Of a stretch of DNA of 64,000 bases, positions 21,985-32,800 are shown in pieces. The notes beneath the pieces were generated by a model. It did no database searches. It saw nothing but the letters and a program-made list of their open reading frames with translations, and had not been told where the DNA came from. Position 1 is the first letter of the stretch. Each line of letters starts with the position of its first letter. Origin of the DNA: Eledone cirrhosa (taxonomy: Eukaryota; Mollusca; Cephalopoda; Octopoda; Eledonidae); the NCBI GenBank assembly GCA_964016885.1, contig OZ024741.1, positions 36,404,923 through 36,468,922 of the forward strand. The letters run 5' to 3'. Made by a program: the position numbers and the translations under genes.

Positions 21985-22218
21985 TTCTAAGAAATATATA
22001 TACATTTCTGTGCATGTAATATATATATATATACACACACAGAAATATATATACATTTCTGTGTGTGTAATATATATATATACACACAGAAATATATATA
22101 CATTTCTGTGTGTGTAATATATATATACATTTCTGTGTGTGTAATATATATATATATATATATACACACACAAAAATATATATACATTTCTGTGTGTGTA
22201 ATATATATATATATATAT
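21985..22218. repeat. Dyad satellite, block 2
   Basis: Same unit as 21,056-21,480 (CATTTCTGTGTGTGTAATAT). The intervening 21,481-21,984 contains the inverted partner and a SINE, so the array was split. Confidence 0.85.
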
Positions 22219-22563
22219 CATCATCATCATCATTTCATTTTACGTCCGCTTTTTTCCCTGCTTGCAAGGGTGGGACGGGAACTGATGCTGGCTTGATTTC
22301 TACAGCTGGATGCCCTTCCTAACACCAACCTCATTTACAGTGAGTGCTGGGTGCTTTTTTGCTGTGGCACCTCCACAACCACTTTGCAGTGGAATGATAT
22401 GGACCCCAGTCCCTATCATCTCATTTCTACAGCTGAGTAAACTGGAGCAATGTGAAATAAAGTGTCTTGCTCAAGGAAACAACACATCACCCGGTCTGAG
22501 AATTGAACTCACAACCTTTCGATTGCAAGGCCAATGCTCTAACCACTAAGCCATGTGCCTCCA
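22219..22563 (-). mobile_element. tRNA-derived SINE with LINE tail
   Basis: Minus copy with (ATC)n at left and tRNA-like head at right (CCACTAAGCCATGTGCCTCC). Inserted into TA sequence. Close to the 54,238-54,573 copy in structure. Confidence 0.9.
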
Positions 22564-22565
22564 TC

Positions 22566-22599
<34 letters not shown>

Positions 22600-22867
22600 G
22601 AAATTATATGGGCAATTCTCTGTTTGTCTATCAGTCTGTCTGTCCTTCCCTAAAACTCAAATGTAGGTGCTACAGAAATATTACCTTCCCCTTCCTTTCT
22701 CAACTTTGGTACTACCAAGAGAAACACTGTCGCTATAGAAACATTACCTTCTCCTCTCCACTGACTTTGGTCACTGAGGCCGAGGGAATCGCTGGTTGCT
22801 ATAGAGACACCTTGCACAAGCCAGAAGTAACCAGTTCGAGGCGGTTCTGACTTGACACCATGCCAAG

Positions 22868-23584
22868 TCTACTTATAATATATAATGGGCATTTCTCTGT
22901 TTGTTTGTCTGTCTGTCCGTCTGTAAAAAATGCCAAGGAAACAAATAGACGCAGTTTCAAATCTCTATGCTTTTCAAATTCATTACATTAATCTTTATTT
23001 ATACGTTTCGCTTTACGAGTGTTTCGACTTACGAGTGTTTCGGCTTACGAGTGTTTTGGCTTATCATTATATATAAACGTTTCAGGGTGGTGGATTGGCA
23101 GTATCGGTAGAGGGTCGGACGCCATGCTTTCCAGCATAGTTACGTCCCTTTACGATCTGAGTTCAAATCCCGCCGAGGTTGACTTTGCCTCTCATCCTTA
23201 CGGGGTCGATAAAATAAAGTACCAGTAATGCACTGGGTAATTGCTGGCCTTGTGCCTAAAGTAGAAACAATTATATATAAACGTTTCTATTTCCATCGTT
23301 TTATTGTAAACGTTTATATATTTCCATCGTTATATCATAACGTTTATGTATCATAACGTTTATATTTCCGTCACTAATCTCTTTTTCTCCTTTTTCGTTT
23401 TAACATATATTTATTTCAAAGATTTCACCGTATAGATAACATATATATTTATACATGCAAAAAAGACACACCGAGAGACGGTGAACATGTGGTGCCGAAA
23501 ACATTTCTCATCCAAATCTCAACAATATCAGTATATACACTAGATTTGCTAGCAGAAAACCGCCCACCGGGTGGTTTCTGCTAG
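22868..23584 (+). mobile_element. Probable Helitron ending in CTAG, with nested SINE
   Basis: Candidate start TCTACTTATAATATATAATG. The end CTAG (23,581-23,584) is preceded by a strong hairpin: AGCAGAAAACCGCCCACC against GGGTGGTTTCTGCT. An OR2-like SINE lies inside at 23,086-23,274. The start is less sure than the end. Confidence 0.45.
23086..23274 (+). mobile_element. OR2-like SINE
   Basis: GGTGGATTGGCAGTATCGG, B-box GAGTTCAAATCCCGCCG, TACGGGGTCGATAAAATAA, end AAAGTAGAAACAATTAT. Full-length and close to consensus. Confidence 0.9.
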
Positions 23585-23882
23585 TCTATATATATAAGAC
23601 TGAGGATGTCTGTGTGTGTGTGAGTTCAAATCCCTAAAACTCGAGAACCACCAAACCGACTGTTTTCAAACTTTACACATGCAATACTTATGTTTCAGGG
23701 AGTGTTTTGAGCAAAAATAAATCAAATTTTCAATGTCCTAGGGATCGCATTAGGCGATTTAGCGATCTCTCTCTATAATTCTTATTCTTTCGCTTTTTAG
23801 ATAGATACATACATATAACGTCGCGCCCTTATAATATCTGTTTGTATGTCTGGCTGTCTGCATTACGTCACTTCCCTGAGGA

Positions 23883-23948
<66 letters not shown>

Positions 23949-24529
23949 TGAGTTTGAATCCCTAAAACTCGAGAAGAACCCAACCTATGTATTACTTATG
24001 TTTCAGGGAGTGTTATGCACATAAAAAATTCGACTTTTTTGTATCTCCTAGAGTCCGCATTGGGTGAAAAACTGCGTTTTTTTTTAATTTTTAGGGGTTT
24101 TTTGAGGCGCTATCTCAGACCGATTTCCTAGAAATTGTAACTATGTATTAGTCAGTCTCTTCTTCATAATGTAAGCAAAGAAAATCCAACTTTCTTATGG
24201 CCTAGGGCCCACATTAGGTGAAAAACTTTATTTTTTCAGCTTCTTATGCCTTTTTGGAGGCGTTACGTCTAGCCGATTTTCCCGAAATTTCAAGGCATAT
24301 TATGCACATAAAAAAATTCATTTTCTTGATCCCCTAGGGCCCGCATTAGGTGAAAACCTGCATTATTCCTTCTTCATCGAGGAAAATCTTAAAGATTATC
24401 CAGCCATCAGAGTATTCGGTTTATTTTCTTTACATATTGTCCAGGCATGCAGTTTTTCCACAATTAGGTCTGTTGGTGGCCCGTGTTCCAAAATACCTTA
24501 TCCCGTGCAACGCCGGGTACCACTGCTAG
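23585..24529 (+). mobile_element. Helitron, non-autonomous
   Basis: Start TCTATATATATAAGACTGAG and end CTAG (24,526-24,529) with upstream hairpin CCCG...CGGG in TCCCGTGCAACGCCGGGTA. The interior repeats a block CCTAGGGCCCGCATTAGG with variants near 23,738, 24,047, 24,201 and 24,333. A (TG)n tract lies at 23,885-23,945. The next base is T and the following TATAGTATATATGTTGAC is satellite, so the right edge is exact. No Rep or helicase ORF. Confidence 0.65.
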
Positions 24530-24757
24530 TATAGTATATATGTTGACTATACCAGTAATATAGTATATATGTTGACTATACCAGTAATATACTATATATG
24601 TTGACTATATAATAATATACTATATATGTTGACTATACCAGTAATATAGTATATATATATTGACTATACAGTAATATAGTATATATATTGACTATACCAG
24701 TAATATAGTATATATATTGACTATACCAGTAATATACTATATATGTTGACTATACCT
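24530..24757 (+). repeat. 29-bp satellite, displaced third block
   Basis: TATAGTATATATGTTGACTATACCAG units, same as 16,563-19,368. The left block ends CCAGTAA and this block starts TATAG, which rejoin into a normal unit if the 19,369-24,529 block is removed. Confidence 0.9.
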
Positions 24758-24951
24758 GGCCCTTTCAATTACAGGTACAGTTCATCCAATAGGCTTTCAA
24801 ACAATTTCTTCAATCCAATTTTACTCACAATTCCTGAACTGATCTGAGACTATAATAAAAGGCAATTGTCCAACCAAGACCCCCAGCTCTGGGTTCAAAA
24901 CTGGTACCTAATGATTGCAAATTGTCAAGAGATTCTTGACCATTTGGCCAT

Positions 24952-24987
<36 letters not shown>

Positions 24988-25009
24988 TCTCTCTCTCTAG
25001 AAAAGCACT

Positions 25010-26040
25010 ACAGTGTGTTCCTTCCCCAAGAAAGACAACTCTGACACTGCTAACTACCGTCCTATCACTTACTCTTCCAATATCTCAAAGGTAATATAGT
25101 CAGCCAAAAATAACCTTCTCCGACATCTTGAATCACACATCTTCTTTAATGATCACCAATATGGCTTTTGGAATGCCAGATCTAATAGCCACTTACCCTC
25201 CTATGTTACTCATTATTCAAGGAATTTGGTGAAGCAATTAAAAAAGGAAAATGGCTGTTAACTGATGAAGAGGATGATGAAGAGGATGCAGGGTTAGATT
25301 TAGACCTTTAGGAGCCTAGGGCACTTCAGCTTTGGGGCCCCTCATACACAAAAAATTAGAATACACAGCAAATCTCCCAATTTTACATATGAAAGTTAGC
25401 TTGCCGCAAGTAAAAGGAATTGGAAAGTTATACATACAGGTATTAATTCAAAAATTCTAACCAACCTAAAACTAAAAAGTCCAACTGAGGGCACAAATAA
25501 ATTGGTACAGCCATCGCTGGTGGGGCCCCCACTGCAGGAAGCCCAGGATAATTGCCCCCCTTTTCCCCCATTAAATCAAGCCCTGAGGGGGATGAGTATT
25601 GTTGCCTATGCCTTGCCCCTAAATCTCCTGTCAAAACTGCCTGCCTATTAGTGTAATCCATCTCTCATCTCTTGTATTATTGAGTTCCTATCAAATTATA
25701 CTGCCATCCACTTTACTATGCCCCAGGGTCAAGGCTTAGTTTTGTCCTTCACACACCTTCTACTATAAATCAATGATTTACTTGCCATCATCTCCAACAA
25801 TGCTCACCCTTTATCATAAAACCTAGGTTCTTCACACCAAATCTGTTCTGACACTATGAACAGAGACCTCAAAAACATCCTCTAATTTGGTCATGCCAGT
25901 CTTGTCTCCAGCAAAAAAAATAAAAGCACAAGTATTGCACATATAAGTAAAGTATTATCCCACCTTCTCCCTAAATATGAACGTTGTATTACCAGAAGCC
26001 TCACAATCACTCAATGTTATTAGGATTTATCCTAGCAAAA
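25010..26040 (+). pseudogene. Jockey-like LINE reverse transcriptase, first parts
   Basis: Plus-strand relic. 25,021-25,240 reads FPKKDNSD, NYRPITYSSNISKV and NDHQYGFWNARSNSHL, the finger/palm entry of Jockey/CR1-type RT. After a MITE at 25,289-25,585 it resumes with FLSNYTAIHFTMPQGQGLVL and INDLLAIISNNAHPL (motif B and following), then MNRDLKNIL. Motif A and the YADD core are lost or unreadable and several stops interrupt. Its C-terminal part is displaced to 27,425-27,720 by later insertions. Confidence 0.65.
25289..25585. mobile_element. Non-autonomous DNA transposon (hAT-like?)
   Basis: 297 bp with imperfect ends CAGGGTTAGATTTA and, from the right, CAGGGCTTGATTTA. Contains GGGCACTTCAGCTTTGGGGC and its loose counterpart GTGGGGGCCCCACC. 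Flanks AGAGGATG and AGGGGGATG are similar but not an exact 8-bp duplication. It lies inside the RT relic, so it inserted after the LINE. Superfamily uncertain. Confidence 0.5.
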
Positions 26041-26184
26041 ACACATACTTGTGGCCCTATTTCTAACATCAATGTGTTTTAATTATCAAAGTAATCATGA
26101 ATTATGAAAAGTTTAGTGAAATAAATAACATTCAAATTCATAATTTCTAATTTGGTTACAAGGCCAGAAATTTGGTGTGGGAAA

Positions 26185-26757
26185 AGTCAGTTAAATCAAT
26201 TCTAGTACTTGACTGGTACTTTATTTCATCAACCTTAGAAGAATGAAAGGCAAAGTTGACCTTGGCAGATTTTTTGCTCAGATCGTAAAGAGCCATGACT
26301 AAATACCACAAAGCATTTTATCCAATGCTTTAATGATTCTGCCACTGCCCTAACTTTCAACTTAATTATTTCTAACATTAGCACAAGGTTAACTATTTTG
26401 AATGAGAAAGATGATTATATCAACCCCTGTACTTAACAGATACTTTATTCTATTGACCCAGGAAGGATAAAAGGTGAAGTTGACTTCAGAACAGAGAAAG
26501 TCATAACTAAATACCACAAACTATTTTGTCTGATGCTCTATTGGCTACTAATACACAATCCTAATTTTCAACTTAACAATTTGAGGGGAGAGGAAAGTCA
26601 ATTAAATCCACCCCAATGCATTACTGGTACTTTATTGTATCGAACCTGTAAGGATGAAAGACAAAGCTAACCTCGGCAGGATTTGAACTCAGGGTCATAA
26701 CTCTGTTGTGAAGCATGGTGTCCGACACTCTACCAACACTACCAATCCAGCAAATAT
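26185..26757 (-). mobile_element. Cluster of three minus-strand OR2-like SINEs
   Basis: Copies at about 26,185-26,345, 26,415-26,548 and 26,596-26,757. Each shows TGGTACTTTATT(T/C)(T/C)AT followed by the B-box complement (GGATTTGAACTC in the third) and the head complement. They are diverged from each other, so they are separate or old insertions rather than a recent tandem duplication. Confidence 0.75.
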
Positions 26758-26952
26758 TTAACTACTGAAGTATAATGTTATCTGTCATGTAATAAAACGG
26801 TTTCAATGCAGGGTTTGAATTTAAGTTTCAACACTTTAACAGCAGCAGTTTTGGATGGATTGGTGTTTAATAAGTCAATATTGTTAATACCAACCTGCCT
26901 GAAACCACCTCTAATTCTACATTACTAAGCTTTTTTTATTTTAAAATATTTA

Positions 26953-27175
26953 TCATCATCATACTCATCATTTAATGTATATTTTGCACACTTGCTTGGG
27001 CTTGATGGGTTGTCACATTATGAGAAAATTCAGGGGACGATGTCTTGCTTATACAAATTTGTATTGTGGTTTGGTTTCTATGGCTGGATGCCCTTCTAAT
27101 ACCAACCACATTACAGAGTAGACTGGGTGCTTGTTATTGTGGCACCAAAATGACCACTTAACAGGATGAACTGGG
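26953..27175 (-). mobile_element. RTE-like LINE/SINE tail, old
   Basis: ATCATCATCATACTCATCAT, then GCTTGGGCTTGATGGGTTG and CTGGATGCCCTTCTAATACC. Heavily diverged. Confidence 0.6.
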
Positions 27176-27234
27176 CTTTTTTTGTTTTTATATTTATCTA
27201 AAAGCTTTCCATCATAATCTTAAGTTAAGTTAAG

Positions 27235-27366
27235 CTCCAGACACCAAGTTAATAATGAGAAAGTTAGTTATATTACTAAATTCCTTCAAATTTTTTTATT
27301 ATTTCCAAATTTATTTGAAAGCCTTTGATACTGTATTTCATTAGAAATGTAGTAAGAGAGGGGTTA
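27235..27366 (-). mobile_element. Second MITE-like family, reverse copy
   Basis: TTAATAATGAGAAAGTTAGT and ATTACTAAATTCCTTC mirror 7,404-7,520. Ends near AGAGAGGGGTTAA. Confidence 0.45.
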
Positions 27367-27424
27367 ACAGAGAAAATGTTGTTTTTTAAATACTTCAGCT
27401 CACATTAATTACTAAACTACTAGA

Positions 27425-27720
27425 AAACTCAAGTAAGACCTACAAAGGAATACTCCTCTCACATCTGGAACAGAGTTTCTGCTACACAAATATAGGCATC
27501 CTAGACAGCTTCCAAAGAGATGTCACTCTACTAATCAGCATGAAGAATTGCTCACCAACACACAGTAACTTCTGGCAAGCTGCCTCCTCTCTCTGCCTTT
27601 CATATCATAACTACAGGGCCCTCTGCTCCACTCTAATTATAAAATTATAAAATCAACTAAAAATAGTCCCACTCCAACTCCCTCCAGTTAACCTTGCACA
27701 AACATATTTAGGAAACAGAT
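27425..27720 (+). pseudogene. Jockey-like LINE RT, C-terminal part
   Basis: Reads TKEYSSHIWNRVSATQIGIL, DSFQRDVTLLI and LCLSYHNYRALCSTLI, the usual post-palm block of Jockey/CR1 proteins. Same strand and probably the same insertion as 25,010-26,040, now separated by SINEs, a LINE tail and a MITE. One stop near the end. Confidence 0.65.
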
Positions 27721-27864
27721 AAAAGATAGGATTTATATTCCATGAAAAAAAAAATCAATACTTTAAACATATCTTTTTAATATTTATGTGGATGCCATGT
27801 TGAAATCTTATTCTAATCTGTATACAATCTTTTTTGGCACAGTTGCTATGCACTTTTGGTGAAT

Positions 27865-28553
27865 TTTTATGTGTCATTGACAGTAAGGAGGTTGTCATGT
27901 CCAAGACGCAATTGAAGAGTTCCCTCAATCTTTTTCAGAACAGTTTCTATACCTTCATGCCCTTCCTAAGACTAAACACATAACAGAAAGTACTGGGTGC
28001 ATTTTAGTGTTGCATCAACACAAGGGAACTTATTAGATTGTTGACTTGACTGAAGGACCCTTCCTGCTCTATGGTGGGACTGGATGTATGTCAAACTAAT
28101 AGAGAGAAATTGATATATATATATATATATATATATGCATGTATGTCAATGTATGTATATATACACACACCCCATGAAGTGGTTGGTGATAGGAAGGCCT
28201 TCCAGCCATGGAAAGTTTGCCAAGCAAACAAAGGGTGATGAGGACCCTTCAGCCATGTCAAGGACATGACAGACTCCCTAGTATTGATGAACTACACAAT
28301 AAACACAACCAGTACACACTGTAAGTGGTTGGTGATAGGAAGGGCATCCAGTCATACAAAGTTTGCCAGACAAAGGGTTGGGAAAATCCTCAGTTGTGAC
28401 AACCTTTCATGAGCACTCAATGGAACGTGAAACCTTACATAAGCACAGAGGTCCTTGGCTTGCCTGGGAGATCAGTAGCTCTGCTTCAGTACTGACTTGG
28501 TCTATATGGGCCCATCCAACCCTTGCTAGCAGACATTAAAATGACGATGACAA

Positions 28554-28560
<7 letters not shown>
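27865..28560. mobile_element. Old LINE/SINE tails in both orientations
   Basis: 27,865-28,060 is a minus tail (CTTCATGCCCTTCCTAAGAC). A TA tract lies at 28,113-28,135. 28,180-28,558 is plus, with GTGGTTGGTGATAGGAAGG twice and a GACGATGACAATGA end. Diverged subfamily as at 6,468. Confidence 0.6.
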
Positions 28561-28590
<30 letters not shown>

Positions 28591-28597
28591 TTTATTA

Positions 28598-28899
28598 TAT
28601 AGAAATTATGCAATATGACAGCAGCAGCTTGATAACGTCCGTCTTCCCCATTAGATGGGCATTGTGGTCTGGTTACGTAAGCCAAGTTTGGGAGAATGGG
28701 TGGTCCACATGTAATTTGCCTAATTTGGAGGGTGCATACAGTGTTTGGTGGGAGTCATGGGTACAGATTGGCATTTGGTTTAGGATGTTTGCTGAGGGGT
28801 TAGTAGAGTGATTGGAGCAATAACGGTCTTATTTACGTATACATATATGTCAGTGCTGTATTAAAATTTATATTTACTCCTAGAATTAACGATTAACTG
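28598..28899. other. No gene recognised
   Basis: A 67-codon plus frame at 28,608 shows no known motif. GTGCTGTATTAAAATTTATA near 28,854 resembles the inner edge of the next foldback's arms. Confidence 0.5.
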
Positions 28900-29513
28900 A
28901 TTAATTTAATTAGATGACTCTATTGATTGATTAATTGTTTAAGTTTGTTTGATAACTTCTGGTTGAGTGCTTTATTCGGTCTGTCTAAAGGGATTCATTC
29001 CTTTATCTCAAATTAGAATTCACCGCCTAAGTGGGGGTTACCTCCCTTGGAGTAAACCACGTGTCTGTGGCGACATTTAAAGCTACAACATACCCGCTCA
29101 GGCTAAGAACGAAAGACTTGTTGAAGAAGTAAATCCTATGTTCTGTCGTCAAAAACCATTATATTGCAGACTCCTGCAATAGGAATTTGTCGATCTTGGA
29201 TTTGCAGAAACTTAGCGCTGATGTTGGATGCTATATGTGATGTATATTGTTGATATACGATGTAAGTTATATATTTTGCACTTGGCCTCACCGCTATGTC
29301 CGGGTCAGTATAAAATCTTTTCCTGGGTCCTGTATTTTCGTTGCTCTAGTGATGCGGCTGGACTGCCGATCGCTATATCTGATTTGCTAAGCTGTCTGAA
29401 CGTAATGTTATTACTCTGGGGGTCTTTCCTCATCTGAGTGCTCAAGCTACAGACCGATTATGCATATACGCTAGCTTGGCCGTATTCTATAGCTTCGTCA
29501 ATGCTGTACTGAA

Positions 29514-29584
<71 letters not shown>

Positions 29585-30200
29585 AATTTTAGTACAGCAT
29601 TAACGAAGCTTTAGTTCGCGGCCAAGCTAACGAATGCCAATTCGGTATGTAGCTTTAGCACTCAAATGGGAATAGTACCCTATAGTAATAACAATACGTT
29701 TAGACAACTTAGCAAATCAAATATAGCGATCGGCAGTCCAGCCGCATTACCACAGCAACGAGAATGGTTGGACTCAGGAAAAGATTTTAGATTGACCTGG
29801 ACGTAACGCTGAGACCAAATCCAATATATAATGCATATCGTATAGCATACGATATACACCACATACAGCACACAACATCCACGCTAGGTTTCTGCAAATC
29901 CAAGATTGACAAATTCCGCTTGCAGGGGTCTGCAAGTTAATGGTCTTTGACGACAGAACAAAGGATTTACTTCTTCAACAAGTCTTGTGTTCTTTAGCCT
30001 CTGCGGGTATGTTGTAGCAGTACATTTTGCTATAGACACGTGGTTTTCTCCAAGGGAGGTAACCCCCATTTTGGCGGTGAATTCGAAATTTGAGACAAAG
30101 GAATGAAATTCCCTTAGACAAACCGAATTAAGCACTCAACCAGAAGTTATCAAACAAACGTAAACAATTAATCAATCAATAGAATTATCTAATTAAATTA

Positions 30201-30201
<1 letters not shown>
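28900..30201. repeat. Large foldback, arms about 620 bp around (TA)n
   Basis: Left arm 28,900-29,518 and right arm 29,582-30,201 are reverse complements with scattered differences, separated by 63 bp of TA. Outer ends read TTAATTTAATTAGA and complement; matching inner blocks include GGACTGCCGATCGCTATAT and GTTACCTCCCTTGGAG. Each arm has a short related frame (GLPIAI-DLLSCLNV), but no known protein. It may be two inverted partial copies of one element. Confidence 0.85.
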
Positions 30202-30233
<32 letters not shown>

Positions 30234-30234
<1 letters not shown>

Positions 30235-31428
30235 CATCATCATCACCGTTTTACGTCCGTTCTTCCATGCTAGCAAGAGTTAGACGGGTTGTTCTGTTGT
30301 AGGCAATGTCCGGTCGACTGACCATGCTTTGCTCATACAGGAACTGATTCTGGCTTGATTTCTACAGCTGGATGCCCTTCTTAATACCAACCTCATTTAC
30401 AGTGAGTGGTGGGTGCTTTTTTTCCGTGGTGCCTACACGTCCACTTTACAGTGTGGGCTGGGTGCTTTTTTGCCGTGGCACCTCCACAACCACTTTGCAG
30501 TGGGAGGGTGTGGGGGCATATTGTCTATATGCTTTAGCTTCGGCTTGTACCCGTGGGGGCTCGGGTCTTCTGTATTACTGCGTGACGCCAGAGGTCACGG
30601 TCGTGTGTCATCGCCTTTGAGAGGTGTAATTGGGTAAGGTCGGCTTTTATCACCTCATCCCAGGTCTTCTTGGGTCTCCCCACTCTGCGGTTTCCATCGA
30701 CTTCTAGTGCTCTGCACCTTTTTATGCAGCTGTCATCCTTCATACGCATCATATGTCCATACCAACGCAACCGCCTCCCCTGCACACAGCATTTGATTCC
30801 TCTTATGCTCAATCTCTCTCTCAATTCGTTTATGCTTAGCCGTTCCATCGGAGCATGCAGGCTTCATTTCTTTCTAGTCTACGCAAGTCTTCCACAGACA
30901 GCGCCCAGGTTTCACTACCATGTAACATTGCTGTTCGTATACACGCATCATACAGTCTGCCTTTCATTTTGAGGGAAAAGCCTTTTGCAGCTAGCAGTGG
31001 CACTAGCTCTCTGAACTTCTTCCATTTCGTTCTTACCCGAGTTATTGTACTTTCTGAACAACCACCTCCGCTGCTAATTCGGTCACCTAGGTAGCAGAAG
31101 CTGTCTACTGTTTTTACAGAACCCTCCCAGAGTTTGGTGGCACTTGTTTCCTGTGGCTGTTTGCTGCTTGCTGTCTCAGCACAGCTGCTACATCTGAAGC
31201 CTACATTCTTAGTTAAGCTTCCTGAGATCCCGCTACATCTCTTGTGTACCCATTGTTTGCATTTGGGGCAGAGAATGAAGTTCCTACCTACACCTTTCCT
31301 ACATACTGAGCAAGGCCATTTCCCTGAGGGGATCTGGGTTCTGTTTTCTCGTCTACTTACAAGGACCTTAGTTTTTGTCAGGTTGACTTTGAGACCCTTT
31401 CTTTCTAGTCCCTGCTTCCAAGTTTGGA
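30234..31428 (-). mobile_element. RTE-like LINE, 3' 1.2 kb
   Basis: Minus-strand copy from the end of RT to the (GAT)n tail at 30,234. It contains the zinc-finger region, the C-terminal domain and the whole 3' UTR. 5' truncated at a TA tract. This is the best reference in the window for the tail shared with SINEs. Confidence 0.9.
30534..31428 (-). pseudogene. LINE protein: RT end, zinc finger and C-terminal domain
   Basis: Minus-strand reading: WKQGLERKGLKVNLTKTKVL (end of RT palm), then a PHD-like CPSV-type cluster CSVCRKGVGRNFILCPKCKQ with WVHKRCSGI and CSSC, then FCYLGDRISSGGGCSE and the basic tail RLRWYGHMMRMKDDSC. The zinc cluster embedded after RT and the RLRWYGH tail are hallmarks, from memory, of RTE-like/CFDP2-like LINE proteins. 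Around 30,840 about 22 bp present in the 17,176 copy are missing, which shifts frame, so two overlapping open stretches (31,492-30,836 and 30,848-30,534) result. Inactive. Confidence 0.8.
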
Positions 31429-31448
31429 ATATATATATATATACATAT

Positions 31449-32183
31449 ATATATAAATGAAAAGTATAGAAATTATTGTAGCAAGAAGCCAACAGTATTC
31501 CATAATATATAAGTGACTATAGCGTCAAAATGGAAAAATAGTTAACGTAAGATGTGGGAAAATAATTCAAACTCAATTCAAAAAGGATTAGGATATAGAT
31601 TCATCAACAGAATTTGGTGAAATCCAGGGAAAAATCAATAGAGCCTTAACTCAGAATAAAATAAAGTTTAAAATACTCATCCTTCAATTTGGAAAAGCTA
31701 CAAATGCTCTGTATAGTCTTAAAAGACTATTTCACAAATCTTTCAGTGGGGATGGTCACGGTTGGAGTCGATCATCAGCAGAGCTCAAAGACACGATAAC
31801 CAAAGTGCCACTGTTTATAATATGCCAAAAAGGGAATTTAAAAGCAGGCTAGTTCAACATCATGCGTAATTATGAAGAGAAACGCACATGTAGAGGCAGG
31901 CCTGGTGACGTCAGAATGAGACGAATGTCTGTTTGCATGAAACAACAGTCAAAAACATTCCGAAAAAAAACTTACAATATAAGGAGTTCAGCAAAAGCAA
32001 TATTATCGCGTTTTTTTTTTTTTAAAAGACCGGGATTAGTCACAAATAATTTTAAGCACTCTAGGAAAGAAATCCGAGTATAAATATAAATGAAAAGTAT
32101 AGAAATTATTGTAGCAAGAAGCCAACAGTATTCCATAATATATAAGTGACTATAGCGTCAAAATGAAAAAATAGTTAACGTAA
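31449..32183 (-). mobile_element. Repeat with 98-bp direct terminal copies
   Basis: 31,449-31,548 and 32,085-32,183 are nearly identical (TAAATGAAAAGTATAGAAAT, then GACTATAGCGTCAAAATG). Between them is 535 bp without clear ORF. On the minus strand near 31,790 it has GCTGATGATCGACTCCAACC, similar to the hammerhead-like element at 32,392. It may be a PLE-type terminal repeat unit. Origin unproven. Confidence 0.5.
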
Positions 32184-32189
32184 CAATAC

Positions 32190-32553
32190 ATGAATGAATG
32201 TATAGTATAGTTGGCAATATACCGTATCTTTAATTAAAAACATTTTGAAATCGCTATTACAGAGCACCAATCCTAATACCTAATTTTTGCTGGACCGGCA
32301 ATCGCTCTGTATAATCAGCTCCTGATTATTACTGGAAATCTATAAGAATCCAGCTTCTATAATTTTCGGTGGAAGCAGGGAGTGCGTGGCTCTGATGATC
32401 GCCAACAACGTGAAACAGACTGTCAGCTTCTCTTCTTTTGACGAGAAGAAGTAAGTGACATAGTCACTACTTTAAAACAATACCGTATGGTCTTCAAAAT
32501 GTTTTTAATTAAACATACAGTATATTGCCAAATATACTCTACATACATTCATG
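32190..32553. repeat. Foldback with internal hammerhead-like motif
   Basis: Arms of about 64 bp: 32,190-32,254 (ATACATGAATGAATGTATAG ... AATTAAAAACATTTTGAA) and 32,489-32,553 inverted. A 34-bp direct repeat starting TCGCTATTACAGAGCACC occurs at 32,250 and again at 32,559, just outside the right arm. The hammerhead-like motif sits inside. Confidence 0.7.
32388..32428 (+). ncRNA. Hammerhead-ribozyme-like motif (type I)
   Basis: Stem I GGCT (32,388-32,391) with AGCT (32,425-32,428); conserved core CTGATGA (32,392-32,398); weak stem II (CG/CG around loop CCAACAA); GAA (32,412-32,414); 3-bp stem III ACA/TGT; predicted cleavage after GTC at 32,424. All invariant core bases are present, but stem II has only two pairs plus a U-U mismatch, so this copy may be inactive. 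Confidence 0.5.
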
Positions 32554-32599
32554 TATACATCGCTATTACAGAGCACCAATCCTAATACCTAATATATAT

Positions 32600-32687
32600 A
32601 TGTGTGTGAGTGTATGTGTATATATATATATTTATATATATCATCCTCATTGTCGCTTTAATGTCTGCTTTACCTGCTAGCAAGGTT

Positions 32688-32761
<74 letters not shown>

Positions 32762-32800
32762 TACATACATACACATATGTGTATGTATGTATGCATATGC
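32600..32800. repeat. TG/TA simple repeats with a LINE-tail scrap
   Basis: TA tracts at 32,618-32,640 and 32,690-32,759, with ATCATCCTCATTGTCGCTTT and GCTAGCAAGG between them (a scrap of LINE/SINE tail), then CATA steps. Confidence 0.8.

Noticed and set aside
31740..31800. CTGATGA...CACTGAAAG on the minus strand as another hammerhead
   Set aside because: The 27 bases between the two boxes are pyrimidine-rich and cannot form stem II.
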